From Mycobacteriaceae bacterium (GTDB lineage Bacteria > Actinomycetota > Actinomycetes > Mycobacteriales > Mycobacteriaceae), in assembly GCA_019245755.1 (NCBI GenBank), contig JAFARC010000018.1, positions 22,926-86,925 on the forward strand: a stretch of 64,000 nucleotides of DNA, given 5' to 3'. A program made the position numbers and the translations under genes. Positions 16,307 through 24,737 of this stretch are shown in pieces (position 1 is the first letter of the stretch; each line of letters starts with the position of its first letter). Under the pieces are notes generated by a model, which was given only the letters and a program-made list of their open reading frames with translations, made no database searches and had not been told where the DNA came from.

Positions 16307-16930
16307 GTGGCTGAATACATCTTGCCCGACTTGCCTTATGACTACGGTGCCCTGGAACCGCATATCTCGGGCCAGATCAACGAACTGCACCACAGCAAAC
16401 ACCACGCGACGTACGTGAAAGGCGCTAACACCGCGCTCCAACAGCTGGCTGAGGCCCGCGAGAAGGGCGACCACAGCGCAATCTTCTTGTATGAGAAGAA
16501 CCTTGCCTTCAACCTCGGTGGCCATGTGAACCACTCGATCTGGTGGAAGAACCTGTCGCCCGAGGGCGGGGACAAGCCCACCGGCGACCTGGCGTCGGCA
16601 ATCGATGACGCGTTCGGGGGGTTCGACAAGTTCCAGGCGCAGTTCGCCGCGGCCGCCAACGGCCTACAGGGATCGGGCTGGGCCGTGCTGGGATATGACA
16701 GCCTCGGCGACAAGCTGCTGACCTTCCAGCTGTACGACCAGCAGGCCAACGTGCCGCTCGGCATCATCCCGCTGTTGCAGGTGGACATGTGGGAGCACGC
16801 CTATTACCTGCAGTACAAGAACGTCAAGGCCGACTACGTCAAGGCGTTCTGGAACGTCGTCAACTGGGATGACGTACAAAACCGCTTCGCGGCGGCGACC
16901 AGCCAGACCAAGGGCCTGATCTTCGGCTGA
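16307..16930 (+). CDS. sodA: Superoxide dismutase (Fe/Mn type)
   Basis: SodA, 207 aa, dismutates superoxide to peroxide and oxygen. The metal ligands are visible at the expected positions: H28 (ELHHSKHH), H76 ([10 protein letters not shown]), D160 and H164 ([12 protein letters not shown]). The length and ligands match M. tuberculosis SodA, an iron enzyme that reaches the outside without a classical signal peptide via SecA2. No signal peptide is present here either. The GTG at 16307 is preceded by GAAAGGAG with a 5-nt gap, which fixes the start. A small CCGGCG-tga-CGCCGG hairpin follows the stop by 12 nt. Confidence 0.97.
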   Translation: MAEYILPDLPYDYGALEPHISGQINELHHSKHHATYVKGANTALQQLAEAREKGDHSAIFLYEKNLAFNLGGHVNHSIWWKNLSPEGGDKPTGDLASAIDDAFGGFDKFQAQFAAAANGLQGSGWAVLGYDSLGDKLLTFQLYDQQANVPLGIIPLLQVDMWEHAYYLQYKNVKADYVKAFWNVVNWDDVQNRFAAATSQTKGLIFG

Positions 16931-16942
16931 GTCCCGCTGCGT

Positions 16943-16957
16943 CCGGCGTGACGCCGG
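16943..16957 (+). terminator. Weak hairpin after sodA
   Basis: CCGGCG-TGA-CGCCGG forms a 6-bp stem with a 3-nt loop 12 nt after the sodA stop, without a T-tract. It may be a weak terminator or a 3' stabilising hairpin. Confidence 0.35.
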
Positions 16958-17113
16958 GGTCACCACCCGAGCGTGTGACTCCGGCGTCGCGAGCGCCGCT
17001 GGCCACCTGGCACTCGTGTCGCCTTGCGTGCCAGATGTTCTATCCCTCATTCTGACTGAATCGACCCAGAGGCGTGTCAAAGCCATGCTGGTTCGACAAC
17101 GGTGGAGGCGGAT

Positions 17114-17647
17114 ATGACGACCGGATCCGGCCGGGCCATCGAGGTGGCCCCCTTCCATTCGCATGGCTGCCTCAAGGGATTCGTGGTGTCCGGACGCTGG
17201 CCGAATTCCACGAAAGAATGGGCACAACTGTTGATGGTGGCCGTGCGCGTCGCGTCGCTACCCGGTTTACTGTCCACCACAACGATTTTCGGTGTTCGTG
17301 AGGAGCTCCCCGAGAAGCCTGAGCCGGGCACCGTCGGCCTCGTACTGGCGGAGGGCACCGTGGTAGGCGAATCAGCGGTGCCCCCAGGTTATTTCGCCGA
17401 CCACACCCCGCCCGCGCTGCTGATGCTGCATCCCCCGTCGGAAACGATGCCGTCGCTGCCGGAGTGCATCGGCGCCGCCTCCGGATGCGTGTTGCTGCCG
17501 GGTCTGCCGCATCTGGGGCTCGAGCACCGGGCCGCATGGGTGGAGGCCGAGGCCGACGGCACCGTCACATCGATGGTCAGCCGCGTCGGTGTCGACCCGA
17601 TCAGCCATCCCGACACGGCGATTTTGGCGATGCTGCTCGCGGCCTAG
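17114..17647 (+). CDS. Conserved hypothetical protein, Rv3847 type
   Basis: A 177-aa soluble protein, the same length as I recall for Rv3847. It begins MTTGSGRAIEVAPFHSHG and contains no recognised catalytic motif. Alternating hydrophobic and Gly/Pro-rich segments suggest an alpha/beta fold. The ATG at 17114 is chosen over the GTG at 17102 because GGAGG (17104-17108) then serves as ribosome binding site and because the length matches. It follows sodA as in H37Rv. Function is unknown. Confidence 0.83.
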   Translation: MTTGSGRAIEVAPFHSHGCLKGFVVSGRWPNSTKEWAQLLMVAVRVASLPGLLSTTTIFGVREELPEKPEPGTVGLVLAEGTVVGESAVPPGYFADHTPPALLMLHPPSETMPSLPECIGAASGCVLLPGLPHLGLEHRAAWVEAEADGTVTSMVSRVGVDPISHPDTAILAMLLAA

Positions 17648-18223
17648 GTGACCGGCACGACAACCTGCCGCACCGCGACGGTGCTGACCCGCCGGCCTGG
17701 CCATCACGGCCGAGGACCGCCGGCACTGGAAGGGTTCCGCCGGCCAGCCGGCCGTTTGCCCATTTGGCCGCTTGGTGCTCCTCGAAACCCGTGCTGGCTG
17801 GGTAGCCGATGGCGCTGCCGACCCTGCCCCGCGCCCCAGCCCTGACCCCGCCGGCCGTGTCGCAGCCCACCAGCGCCCAGCCCCGAGGCCGTCGGTCGTC
17901 AACTCAGCAAATCGGCCGATGACAACGACGGTTTGCTTGCCGGTGGCGCCGGAAAAGCTTGTTTTCACACAGATCGTTACGAGACCGGCAGTACCGAAAG
18001 TGGCTACCGGTCGATCGCCGCAATTTGCCTGCTAGAGCGGCAAGAAGGACAGTACGGTGGTCTGGTGTCGGCCGCTCACCGAACCCCGCGAGCCACCGCG
18101 ATTCTGCAGTTACGATAATTTTTCGGTCGTTTGCACTTGGTTGAGAGCAAAACACTCGCTACCATGAGCAGCAAATCCGCCCGTCGGATTTGTCCGCTCT
18201 GCCAGCCGCTGGAGGTCAGTTCA
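17648..18223. other. 576-nt gap upstream of espR
   Basis: I see no credible gene here. The ORFs in the track have shadow-like composition and no start signals. H37Rv carries a membrane-protein gene (Rv3848) in this interval, and I find no remnant of it. The last 200 nt before espR are comparatively AT-rich. A TACGAT hexamer (18111-18116) is a possible but weak -10 for espR, giving a leader of about 100 nt. Confidence 0.6.
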
Positions 18224-18622
18224 ATGAGCAAGACGTTCGCAGCCCGTCTGAACCGCCTGTTCGACACGGTGTACCCGCCAGGCCGCGGACCGCATACATC
18301 GGCGGAGGTCATCGCTGCGCTCAAGGCGGAGGGCGTCACGATGTCCGCCCCGTACCTGTCACAGCTGCGGTCGGGCAACCGAACAAACCCGTCGGCGGCG
18401 ACCATGGCGGCCCTTGCCAACTTCTTCCGCATCAAGCCGGCGTATTTCACCGACGATGACTACTACGAAAAGCTCGACAGGGAGTTGACCTGGCTCGCCA
18501 GCATGCGCGACGAGGGCGTGCGGCGCATTGCGGCGCGTACCGTCGGCTTGTCGCCGCAGGCCCAGGACGACCTCGTCGCCAGGGTTGAGGAGTTGCGCCG
18601 CAAAGAGCACCTCGACGATTAG
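18224..18622 (+). CDS. espR: Nucleoid-associated regulator EspR
   Basis: EspR, 132 aa, identical in length to the M. tuberculosis protein and very similar in sequence from MSKTFAARLNRLFDTVYPPGRG onwards. It is a dimeric HTH (XRE-like) DNA-binding protein that binds many sites, activates the espACD operon there and acts as a nucleoid-associated regulator. The helix-turn-helix spans about residues 20-60 (TSAEVIAALKAEGVTMSAPYLSQL). GGAGG at 18211 is spaced 8 nt from the ATG at 18224, fixing the start over the upstream ATG. ESX-1 genes, its best-known linked regulon, are not present in this window. An ImmA/IrrE peptidase gene lies convergently nearby. Confidence 0.95.
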   Translation: MSKTFAARLNRLFDTVYPPGRGPHTSAEVIAALKAEGVTMSAPYLSQLRSGNRTNPSAATMAALANFFRIKPAYFTDDDYYEKLDRELTWLASMRDEGVRRIAARTVGLSPQAQDDLVARVEELRRKEHLDD

Positions 18623-18634
18623 CCGGACCCCGCA

Positions 18635-19774
18635 CTACCCCGGCATCCGGCGAAGTTCGGCGGGGTCGGGCCGCAGCTGCGGTCGGCGTTCCCGGCCCAG
18701 TCGGCGGTATTGCACGGCAATCTCTAGAATCCATTCGCGGTCGGAGTAGGCCTGCGGTTGGCGCAGCCAACCCAATCCCGGAAAAGGCGTCTGCCCGTAG
18801 CCGTGAGAGCCGCTGTCGTATATCCATTGGGCGATTCTGCGGGCCTGGTCTTGCGGCGCGACGGGCGCCGCCTCAGCGGCGACGTCCGCGGTTGGATCCG
18901 ACGCCCGCGCCGCAGCGCTGGCCTCTAAAAACAGCGCGTCGGAAATTAGCGACATCCGTTCGGCCACCCGGAAAGCCAGCGGCCCCCGCGGCCGGACGCC
19001 GATACCGACCTCGGGCTGGCGGCGCACCAGCTCACGAAGGAGCGGGTCGATGGCGCGCAGCTCCCGTCGGGCGCCGAACCAATCTTCGACGGTGGGTAGC
19101 AGCGACCCCGCGGCCACCACGACCATCGCGCAGGCCAGGAGCGTGATCGCGGAGCCGACCCCGACGAACCGGGTCGTCCCAACGGCCCGCAGCAGGAAGA
19201 AACCACTGGCCAGCACGATGAGACCGATCCCCATCGTGAACAAGAAAAGAGCACGCCCGCGGCGGCTTCGGTTGGAGTACCGCACCCCCGCCCACGACAC
19301 CACACTCAACGCAAACAGCACGTACAGCAGCGGCAGCAGCCATGGCAGCGAAGTGTGCGACCGCAAATTCCGCAAAAGATACATCTGCGGCGCCATCTCG
19401 GGCTGCTGGCCGTCGGCGAAGAACAAGACCACACTGATCGCGGCGATCACCAACGCCACGCCGTAATGGGCCCAGGCCAGCCGCCGGGTCACGGCGGGCT
19501 TGCGCGCCGACGCGACGGTGAGGATCATCACGCAGCTGGCGGCGGCGCACAGCGTCAACGCGACCTGCGAGAAAGCGATCGAGATGTTGGGCCAGCGCGC
19601 CACGGTGTCGATCAGCAGGGTGAGCGGTTGCCAGTTCAGGGCAGCGACCACCGCGAGGCTTCCCAGCGCGAGCATCATGGCGGCACTGACCACGGATTGC
19701 TTGTTGACCAGTGCCCAGCCGATGCGTAGCCCGGTCGCCACCCCGAGGAGGGCGGCAATCACCCAAACGATCAA
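18635..19774 (-). CDS. MAB_1171c-family multi-pass membrane protein
   Basis: A 379-aa protein with about seven TM helices in the first 240 residues (IVWVIAALLGVATGLRIGW, VSAAMMLALGSLAVVAALNW and others). A soluble C-terminal domain of about 140 residues contains DWFGARRELRAIDPLLRELV. This layout fits the family annotated as putative MAB_1171c-type transporters, which usually occur next to an ImmA/IrrE peptidase. Here its TTG start at 19774 overlaps the peptidase's stop (TTGA), so the pair is translationally coupled. Another in-frame GTG lies four codons on. Transport activity is not demonstrated and is only the family label. It is convergent with espR, 12 nt apart. Confidence 0.75.
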   Translation of the reverse strand: MIVWVIAALLGVATGLRIGWALVNKQSVVSAAMMLALGSLAVVAALNWQPLTLLIDTVARWPNISIAFSQVALTLCAAASCVMILTVASARKPAVTRRLAWAHYGVALVIAAISVVLFFADGQQPEMAPQMYLLRNLRSHTSLPWLLPLLYVLFALSVVSWAGVRYSNRSRRGRALFLFTMGIGLIVLASGFFLLRAVGTTRFVGVGSAITLLACAMVVVAAGSLLPTVEDWFGARRELRAIDPLLRELVRRQPEVGIGVRPRGPLAFRVAERMSLISDALFLEASAAARASDPTADVAAEAAPVAPQDQARRIAQWIYDSGSHGYGQTPFPGLGWLRQPQAYSDREWILEIAVQYRRLGRERRPQLRPDPAELRRMPG

Positions 19775-20262
19775 CCAAACGCCTCTCCAAGGCGCACCTG
19801 AACGATCGATGAACGATCGGACGGCAGCCGGCCGAGCCGGTAACTGAGCAGCGCGGCGAAGTCCTCTGCCTCCTGCTCCGCCTCCTCACCACTTGGGCCC
19901 ATGCAGCCTGTGCGTTGGTTGAGCATGTATCCGATCAGGTCATCGCTGGCCAGTTCGGTGGTGTCCCGGGCGGCCTGGACCACTGGAATCCCTTGATGCC
20001 CGAGGACCAGGTGACCCAGTTCGTGCGCAAGCGTGCGGTCCCACGCCGGCAACCCCTTCTGGATCAGAAATACATCGTGATCGGCATACTGTCGCCACTG
20101 ACCGCACACACCGGGCGGCAGATCGGCCATTTCGATGTCGATTGGCCGACCACGGCTGTCGCTGACCGCGTCGACCAGCCGAAGGATTGACACTTCACCC
20201 CGGCGGGGAGCCAGTTCGAGCACGGCTCCTACCGCATTGGCGACCCTGCGACTGGCAGGCAT
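19771..20262 (-). CDS. ImmA/IrrE-family metallo-endopeptidase
   Basis: A 163-aa zincin of the ImmA/IrrE (DUF955) family. The active site is in LAHELGHLVLGHQGI near residue 82, with the HExxH core, and a downstream glutamate-rich helix (GEEAEQEAEDFAALLSYRL) provides the third-ligand region. Family members cleave XRE-type repressors in phages and ICEs or control stress responses. The ATG at 20262 has AAAGGGGGT immediately upstream and is preferred to the track start at 20316. It overlaps the membrane-protein gene downstream. No XRE gene lies in the same operon; the nearest HTH protein is EspR, on the opposite strand. The cognate target is therefore an open question. Confidence 0.84.
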   Translation of the reverse strand: MPASRRVANAVGAVLELAPRRGEVSILRLVDAVSDSRGRPIDIEMADLPPGVCGQWRQYADHDVFLIQKGLPAWDRTLAHELGHLVLGHQGIPVVQAARDTTELASDDLIGYMLNQRTGCMGPSGEEAEQEAEDFAALLSYRLGRLPSDRSSIVQVRLGEAFG

Positions 20263-20321
20263 GCGACCCCCTTTCCATTCCCTCTCCCAAGCGGTAAGGG
20301 TAGCCAACCCGGTCATGGCGA

Positions 20322-21275
20322 TTACTGAAGGAAGCGCGCTATGCCTTCGGTTCGGACCACATGACCGGCTTTGGCCTGTCGATATCCAATGAAACCCCCG
20401 CCCGCCGTCAACAGCAATATGCCGGCGACGCCGGGCACGGCGAGCGCCGCCATCTCCGCCACCCCCGCGGTCCGCAGGTATTCGCTATAGCCGGCCCGGA
20501 ATGACTCCGACAGACCGACGCTGCGGCCCACCTCGGCTGGCACCGGCTCGATCGACGACTTCAACCGTTCACTGTTCGCCGGTGACGGGTTGTTGGGTGG
20601 GGCGCCCGGCGAGCCCTGCGTCGACGGGGCGCGTGGACTGGAGCCGGCGCCGACCTCAAGGGCCGGTGGCGGCACAACCAGAGGCAGCGTCAGCACCGGC
20701 GGTTCGGTGTGGGGCACGGAAGCTTCGGCCGGTCCGGCGGTCGCACCGCCGATGTCGGGTTCGACCGGACCCGGCTGCGGCTGCAGCGGCGGCCCGGGCA
20801 CGATAACCGGCGGCGGCCGTTGGCCGCCGTGGTGCGACGGAGCACTGGAACCTCCGCTGCCGGGAGGTGGTTGGCCGAGCCCGCCTCCACCGCCGCCACC
20901 GCCGTGGTCGCACGGATCGTGCGGATCTTTGCTCCCGCCGGAGCCCTCACCAGACTGTCCGTCGGGAGGCTGACCGGGCCGGCGCTGCGGCCGGCCGTCG
21001 CCACGCCGCCACGCGCTGATGCCCTGCACGGAGCCACCCTTACTGTCACTCGCGGCGCCGCCGCTTTCGCCGCTCAACCCCGAGCGGCCGCTGTCATGCT
21101 GGCCCATGCCACCAGGATCGGCGACAGCGATCACGACGCTGCGACCGGCCGCCAGCATGCCGCCGGCGATGACGCAGGCGGCCGCCGCGTACTGCAGCCC
21201 CGACCGTTCCACAGTCTCCCTCACCCGCACCTCCGAGGCCTTGCTCGTCGTCGAGATGCTGCGTGATTGTCGCAT
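20322..21275 (-). CDS. Gly/Pro-rich membrane or exported protein, unknown
   Basis: A 317-aa protein with a hydrophobic segment at about residues 28-55 (YAAAACVIAGGMLAAGRSVVIAVA). It has a long low-complexity Gly/Pro/Ser/His region (CDHGGGGGGGGLGQPPPG) and a second hydrophobic helix near residue 285 (LAVPGVAGILLLTAGGGFIGY). The two membrane segments around a disordered extracytoplasmic linker suggest a bitopic wall-spanning protein. I do not recognise the family. It is 59 nt upstream of the ImmA/IrrE gene on the same strand and may be the first gene of that operon. The plus-strand ORF at 20709-21266 is its shadow. Confidence 0.65.
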   Translation of the reverse strand: MRQSRSISTTSKASEVRVRETVERSGLQYAAAACVIAGGMLAAGRSVVIAVADPGGMGQHDSGRSGLSGESGGAASDSKGGSVQGISAWRRGDGRPQRRPGQPPDGQSGEGSGGSKDPHDPCDHGGGGGGGGLGQPPPGSGGSSAPSHHGGQRPPPVIVPGPPLQPQPGPVEPDIGGATAGPAEASVPHTEPPVLTLPLVVPPPALEVGAGSSPRAPSTQGSPGAPPNNPSPANSERLKSSIEPVPAEVGRSVGLSESFRAGYSEYLRTAGVAEMAALAVPGVAGILLLTAGGGFIGYRQAKAGHVVRTEGIARFLQ

Positions 21276-21388
21276 ATCCGATGCCCCACTCTGCCCGCAT
21301 CGGCCGAACGCAGTGGGGTTTGCCGGTGGGCGTTAGGGTTGACCCACAACCGCCGTGCGCCGATGAAACGACCGGGAGGCAAGCCGGG

Positions 21389-22042
21389 ATGGGCCCGTTC
21401 AACAAGAAGAGCCGAGCGACCCGGCGAGCGCAGGCACGTGCGCTCAAGCGGCGCGCCAAGCTCGACGCCAAATATGCGGCCCGCAACGAGCGGCGACGCA
21501 TGCGCTCCGCCGAGCGGTCCGCGCAGAGGGCGCTCAAGGCCCAGCTGAAGGCCCAACGTGACAGCGACAAGGCGGCAGTGCAGGCCGCCGAGGCCCAGCT
21601 GAAGGCGGCCAGGGAAGGCAGATTGCTGTCTCCGACCCGGATTAGACGGATGCTGACGGTGTCGCGATTGCTCGCCCCAATCGTCGTGCCACTGGTGTAT
21701 CGCGCCTCCATCGCTGCCCGCGGGTGGCTCGACGAACGCCGCGCGGACCGGTTGGGGGTACCGGTGAGCGAAGTTGGGCGCTTCTCCGGACACGGGTCAC
21801 GACTGTCGGCGCGCATCGCCGGAGCCGAGCAGTCGCTGCGTCTTGTTCGCGACAAGAACCCAAAAGACGCTGAGACCAAGCAGTTCGCCGCCGCGGTCGG
21901 CGAGAAACTCGCCGACCTGTCGGCCGCGGTGGCCGCCGCCGAAAACATGCCCGCCGCCCGGCGTCGCGCCGCGCACGACGCAATAGCTGAGCAACTCGAC
22001 GGCATCGACGCTGACCTGATGGCTCGCCTCGGATTGAGCTGA
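21389..22042 (+). CDS. Conserved hypothetical protein, Rv3850 type (DUF6474)
   Basis: A 217-aa basic protein, close to Rv3850 in length. The first 90 residues are a highly charged Lys/Arg/Ala helix (SRATRRAQARALKRRAKLDAKYAARNERRR), probably coiled coil. A hydrophobic patch (LLAPIVVPLVYRASI) follows near residue 98, then a helical C-terminal half. It may be a peripheral membrane or nucleic-acid-associated protein, but this is inference. GGGAGGC precedes the ATG at 21389. It is followed 4 nt later by the next gene. Confidence 0.8.
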   Translation: MGPFNKKSRATRRAQARALKRRAKLDAKYAARNERRRMRSAERSAQRALKAQLKAQRDSDKAAVQAAEAQLKAAREGRLLSPTRIRRMLTVSRLLAPIVVPLVYRASIAARGWLDERRADRLGVPVSEVGRFSGHGSRLSARIAGAEQSLRLVRDKNPKDAETKQFAAAVGEKLADLSAAVAAAENMPAARRRAAHDAIAEQLDGIDADLMARLGLS

Positions 22043-22046
22043 GACG

Positions 22047-22574
22047 ATGATGCCCCGGCCAACCGATCCCGCCGCGCGTTGGCGCGGCGCTGCGGCGGCC
22101 CTGCTGACCGGGGCATTGGCCGTGGGTGCGCACGGTGTCGCCGGCGGCGCGCCGGAAGGCGCGGGCGTCGCGCTGCTCGGGGTGCTCGCAGGCACGGTGG
22201 GCGCCGTGACTGCCACCTCGCGGCGCCCACCCGGCCGGGTGACACTGCTGGCGATCCTGGCGCTCGGACAGGTCATCGGCCACCTTGTGCTGACCGCTGG
22301 CTGTCAGCACCACGCCACGCCGTCCGGTCTGCCCACGGCGCCGATGATCGCCGCTCATGGCCTCGCGGTCATGGCCGGGGCGGCGTTGATCGCCGGCGCC
22401 GACCGGCTGTTTCGGGCGTTGTCCACCGCGGTACGGGCAGTCGGGGGGCTGTCGGAGCCTCTCGCGGCCACCGCGACCGCTCCTGTCGTCGCCGGCGATC
22501 AGCCACCGCAGTCGATGCTGTTGCTGGCGGCGTCGGTGTCGCACCGGGGGCCGCCGGTCTTCCTGCCCCGCTGA
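22047..22574 (+). CDS. Small multi-pass membrane protein before the copper locus
   Basis: A 175-aa protein with four probable TM segments. A histidine/cysteine cluster lies in the middle (GHLVLTAGCQHHATPSGLP, IAAHGLAVMAG) and a Pro-rich C-terminus ends in PVFLPR. It directly precedes ycnI-, copC- and copD-like genes on the same strand. The His/Cys residues next to membrane helices are consistent with a metal-handling role, which is inference. The first of two adjacent ATGs (22047) is used. In H37Rv the equivalent position has a short membrane protein gene (Rv3851), possibly a relic of this one. Confidence 0.72.
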   Translation: MMPRPTDPAARWRGAAAALLTGALAVGAHGVAGGAPEGAGVALLGVLAGTVGAVTATSRRPPGRVTLLAILALGQVIGHLVLTAGCQHHATPSGLPTAPMIAAHGLAVMAGAALIAGADRLFRALSTAVRAVGGLSEPLAATATAPVVAGDQPPQSMLLLAASVSHRGPPVFLPR

Positions 22575-22608
22575 CCACAACGTCCCGACGACAGAAAGCC
22601 ACCATCAC

Positions 22609-23250
22609 ATGACCCGCAGTATGCGGGCGTTTTCGCGCGCCCTGAGTACCACCGCGGCCACCGCCGCAGCCTTTTCCATCGCCCTGTTCGCCGGCGCCGC
22701 GCCGGCCTGGGCCCATGTCCATGTCGACGCCGATCACGCCCAGCGCGGTGCCGAGACGGTGCTGACGTTCGAGGTGCCCAACGAGTCTGACACCGGCGCT
22801 TTGACCACCCAGCTGAGCGTCGAGTTGCCGAACCCGACCTCGGCGCAAGCTGAAGTCACGCCCGGGTGGACCGCCCGCCTGGACCGTGATGTCAGCGCCG
22901 GCACCGTACGATCGGTGACCTGGACCGCCGCACCCGGGGCCGGCATCTCCCCCGATCAGTTCGCGCTGTTTCGGATCAGCGCCACGCTGCCGAACAGCGC
23001 CACGGCGAGTTACCCGGCGACACAAACATACTCCGACGGCACGGTCGTGAAATGGGACCAGCCACCGCTGCCGAGCGGCGGCGAGCCCGACCATCCGGTG
23101 CCGACGCTGACACTGTCGGCCGAGCCGCAGGCGCAGCAGCCGGCGCCCCGCACCGCAGACCACACCGCCCTGTGGGTCGCCATCGTCGGTGTGGTCATCG
23201 GCGTGGCGGGCGTGGTGCTCGGCCTGCTGAACTGGCGTCGACGGGTGTGA
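22609..23250 (+). CDS. YcnI-family (DUF1775) exported protein
   Basis: A 213-aa exported protein. The signal peptide (FSIALFAGAAPAWA) ends just before HVHVDADHAQRGAETVLTF. The histidine exposed at the mature N-terminus is the copper-binding feature of the YcnI family. The beta-sandwich domain runs to about residue 160, and one C-terminal TM (ALWVAIVGVVIGVAGVVLGLL) anchors it, ending WRRRV. Family members bind copper and are usually encoded beside CopC/CopD, as here. Its stop overlaps the copC start by one base (TGATG), so expression is coupled. Confidence 0.85.
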   Translation: MTRSMRAFSRALSTTAATAAAFSIALFAGAAPAWAHVHVDADHAQRGAETVLTFEVPNESDTGALTTQLSVELPNPTSAQAEVTPGWTARLDRDVSAGTVRSVTWTAAPGAGISPDQFALFRISATLPNSATASYPATQTYSDGTVVKWDQPPLPSGGEPDHPVPTLTLSAEPQAQQPAPRTADHTALWVAIVGVVIGVAGVVLGLLNWRRRV

Positions 23251-23762
23251 TGAGAGCGACGGCGGCGGCGGTGCTCGTCGCGGTGCTGACGATCATTGCG
23301 CTGGCGGCTGCGCCTGCGGCGTCGGCACATGCGACCCGCATCGCCGTCGACCCGGCCCAGAACGCGTCGCTGACCACCGGGCCCGCGCAGGTCAGCGCCA
23401 CGTTCAACGAACCGCTGCAGACCACCTTCGCGGCGATGACGGTGGTTGGCCCGGACGGCAACCTTTGGTCCACCGGGGACCCTCGGATCCAGGGGGCCAT
23501 CGTCAGCGTCGCGCTACGCCCGCTCGGACCGGTCGGTGTCTATACCGTCAACTACCGGGTCACCTCGGCCGACGGCCACGTGGTCGGCGGCTCATGGTCG
23601 TTTCGGCTGACCGCGCCGGGCACCGGCACACCGGGGCCGGCGGCATCGAGGCCGTCGGCGCCCGGCGGGCTCCCGGTCTGGCCGTTCATCGTGGCCGGCG
23701 TCGTGATTGTGGTCGGCGCCGCATGGTGGGTCGTGCGGCGGCAACCGAAACGCCGGGGATGA
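23250..23762 (+). CDS. CopC-domain copper-binding protein, membrane-anchored
   Basis: A 170-aa protein with a signal peptide ending ..APAASA and the mature start HATRIAVDPAQNASL. The N-terminal histidine of the CopC fold is a copper ligand. The other typical block is VNYRVTSADGHVVGGSWSF near residue 105, with the second histidine. A C-terminal TM (VWPFIVAGVVIVVGAAWWVV) tethers it to the membrane. It binds periplasmic-side copper and probably hands it to the CopD protein encoded next, with which it overlaps by 4 nt (ATGA). Confidence 0.86.
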   Translation: MRATAAAVLVAVLTIIALAAAPAASAHATRIAVDPAQNASLTTGPAQVSATFNEPLQTTFAAMTVVGPDGNLWSTGDPRIQGAIVSVALRPLGPVGVYTVNYRVTSADGHVVGGSWSFRLTAPGTGTPGPAASRPSAPGGLPVWPFIVAGVVIVVGAAWWVVRRQPKRRG

Positions 23763-24682
23763 GAACGGGATCGGTGCTCGCCGGCGCCCTGGCGATCATT
23801 GTGGTGTCGTGGCTGGCCGCGTTGGCGCTGGCCTACCGGTCGGGTGCTGCGGTCCCCACGCTGATCCGGGCGCTCGCCGACTGTGCCGCGGTGGCGACGT
23901 TCGGATTCGCGATCGTCCCGTCGCTCGACGACGGCCGTCGCCGCGCTGAGCTCGCCGACCGTGCGGCCGGACCGCTCACCGCGGCCGGCGCTGCCTGGCT
24001 GGTCGCGGAGGTCGGCCGTCAACTGGTCGCCGCCGCGCAGGCGACGGCATTGCCGATCACCCACCTGCCGTTGCGGATCGTGTCCGAGTTTTCGCTGCGC
24101 ACCACGCCCGGTCGTTCCGGCCTGGTGAGCATCGGCGCGGCGGCGGTGGTCTGTGTCGTGACGCTTACTGGCCGCCGGTCAGCACCGCTGCCAGCTGTCG
24201 TCGCCGGCGCCGCTGCGATCGGCATCGCCGCGCGTGCGGTGAGCGGGCACCTGTCGGGTAGCGCGGTGGGCGCCGTTGCGGTGGCGGCGCACGCGCTGGC
24301 AGCGGCCGCCTGGTGCGGCGGTCTCGCCGCGCTGCTGGTGACCGTTCGGCACCGCGGCCGATGGGCACGCGTGCTGCCGCCGTTCTCCCGACTCGCGCTG
24401 ATCTGCGTCGTGGTATTGCTGGCCAGCGGCGCCGTCGGCGCTGTGGTGGTGCTCGATTCGCCGTCGCAATTGTGGGCCACCGGCTACGGCCGTGTGCTGT
24501 CGGCCAAGGTTGGGCTCGCGGCGGGGCTGTTGGTGCTGGCCTGGTTCAACCGCAGCGGATGGCTGCCGGCCGCGCGCTCTCACCGGGCAAGTGCCGAAAT
24601 GTCGGTGAACCGGTCCGCCACCGAGGTGGCCGTCATGGTCGTCGCGCTGACGATGGCCGCCGCACTGGTCGTCACGGGCTGA
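23759..24682 (+). CDS. CopD-type copper-resistance/import membrane protein
   Basis: A 307-aa integral membrane protein with eight or so TM helices. CopD-like features include SGHLSGSAVGAVAVAAHALAAAAWCGGLAALL around residue 160-195 (conserved histidines and the WxGGL motif) and a further FSRLALICVVVLLASGAVGA segment. Such proteins are thought to move copper across the membrane with CopC. The ATG at 23759 overlaps the copC stop. The set ycnI-copC-copD is therefore a tightly coupled operon. Direction of transport (import or resistance) cannot be told from sequence. Confidence 0.82.
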   Translation: MRTGSVLAGALAIIVVSWLAALALAYRSGAAVPTLIRALADCAAVATFGFAIVPSLDDGRRRAELADRAAGPLTAAGAAWLVAEVGRQLVAAAQATALPITHLPLRIVSEFSLRTTPGRSGLVSIGAAAVVCVVTLTGRRSAPLPAVVAGAAAIGIAARAVSGHLSGSAVGAVAVAAHALAAAAWCGGLAALLVTVRHRGRWARVLPPFSRLALICVVVLLASGAVGAVVVLDSPSQLWATGYGRVLSAKVGLAAGLLVLAWFNRSGWLPAARSHRASAEMSVNRSATEVAVMVVALTMAAALVVTG

Positions 24683-24737
24683 CAAGCGCGGCTGGCATGA
24701 TGGGCACCACGGCGAGACACTGCGAAGGAGCAGCCAC

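Noticed and set aside
17372-17968. 198-aa minus-strand ORF upstream of espR
   Set aside because: It overlaps the Rv3847-type gene on the other strand, has shadow-like composition and no SD. No relation to Rv3848 is visible.
20709-21266. 185-aa plus-strand ORF opposite the Gly/Pro-rich membrane protein
   Set aside because: It is the complementary reading of a Gly/Pro-rich sequence, which commonly yields long antisense ORFs. It has no plausible start region.
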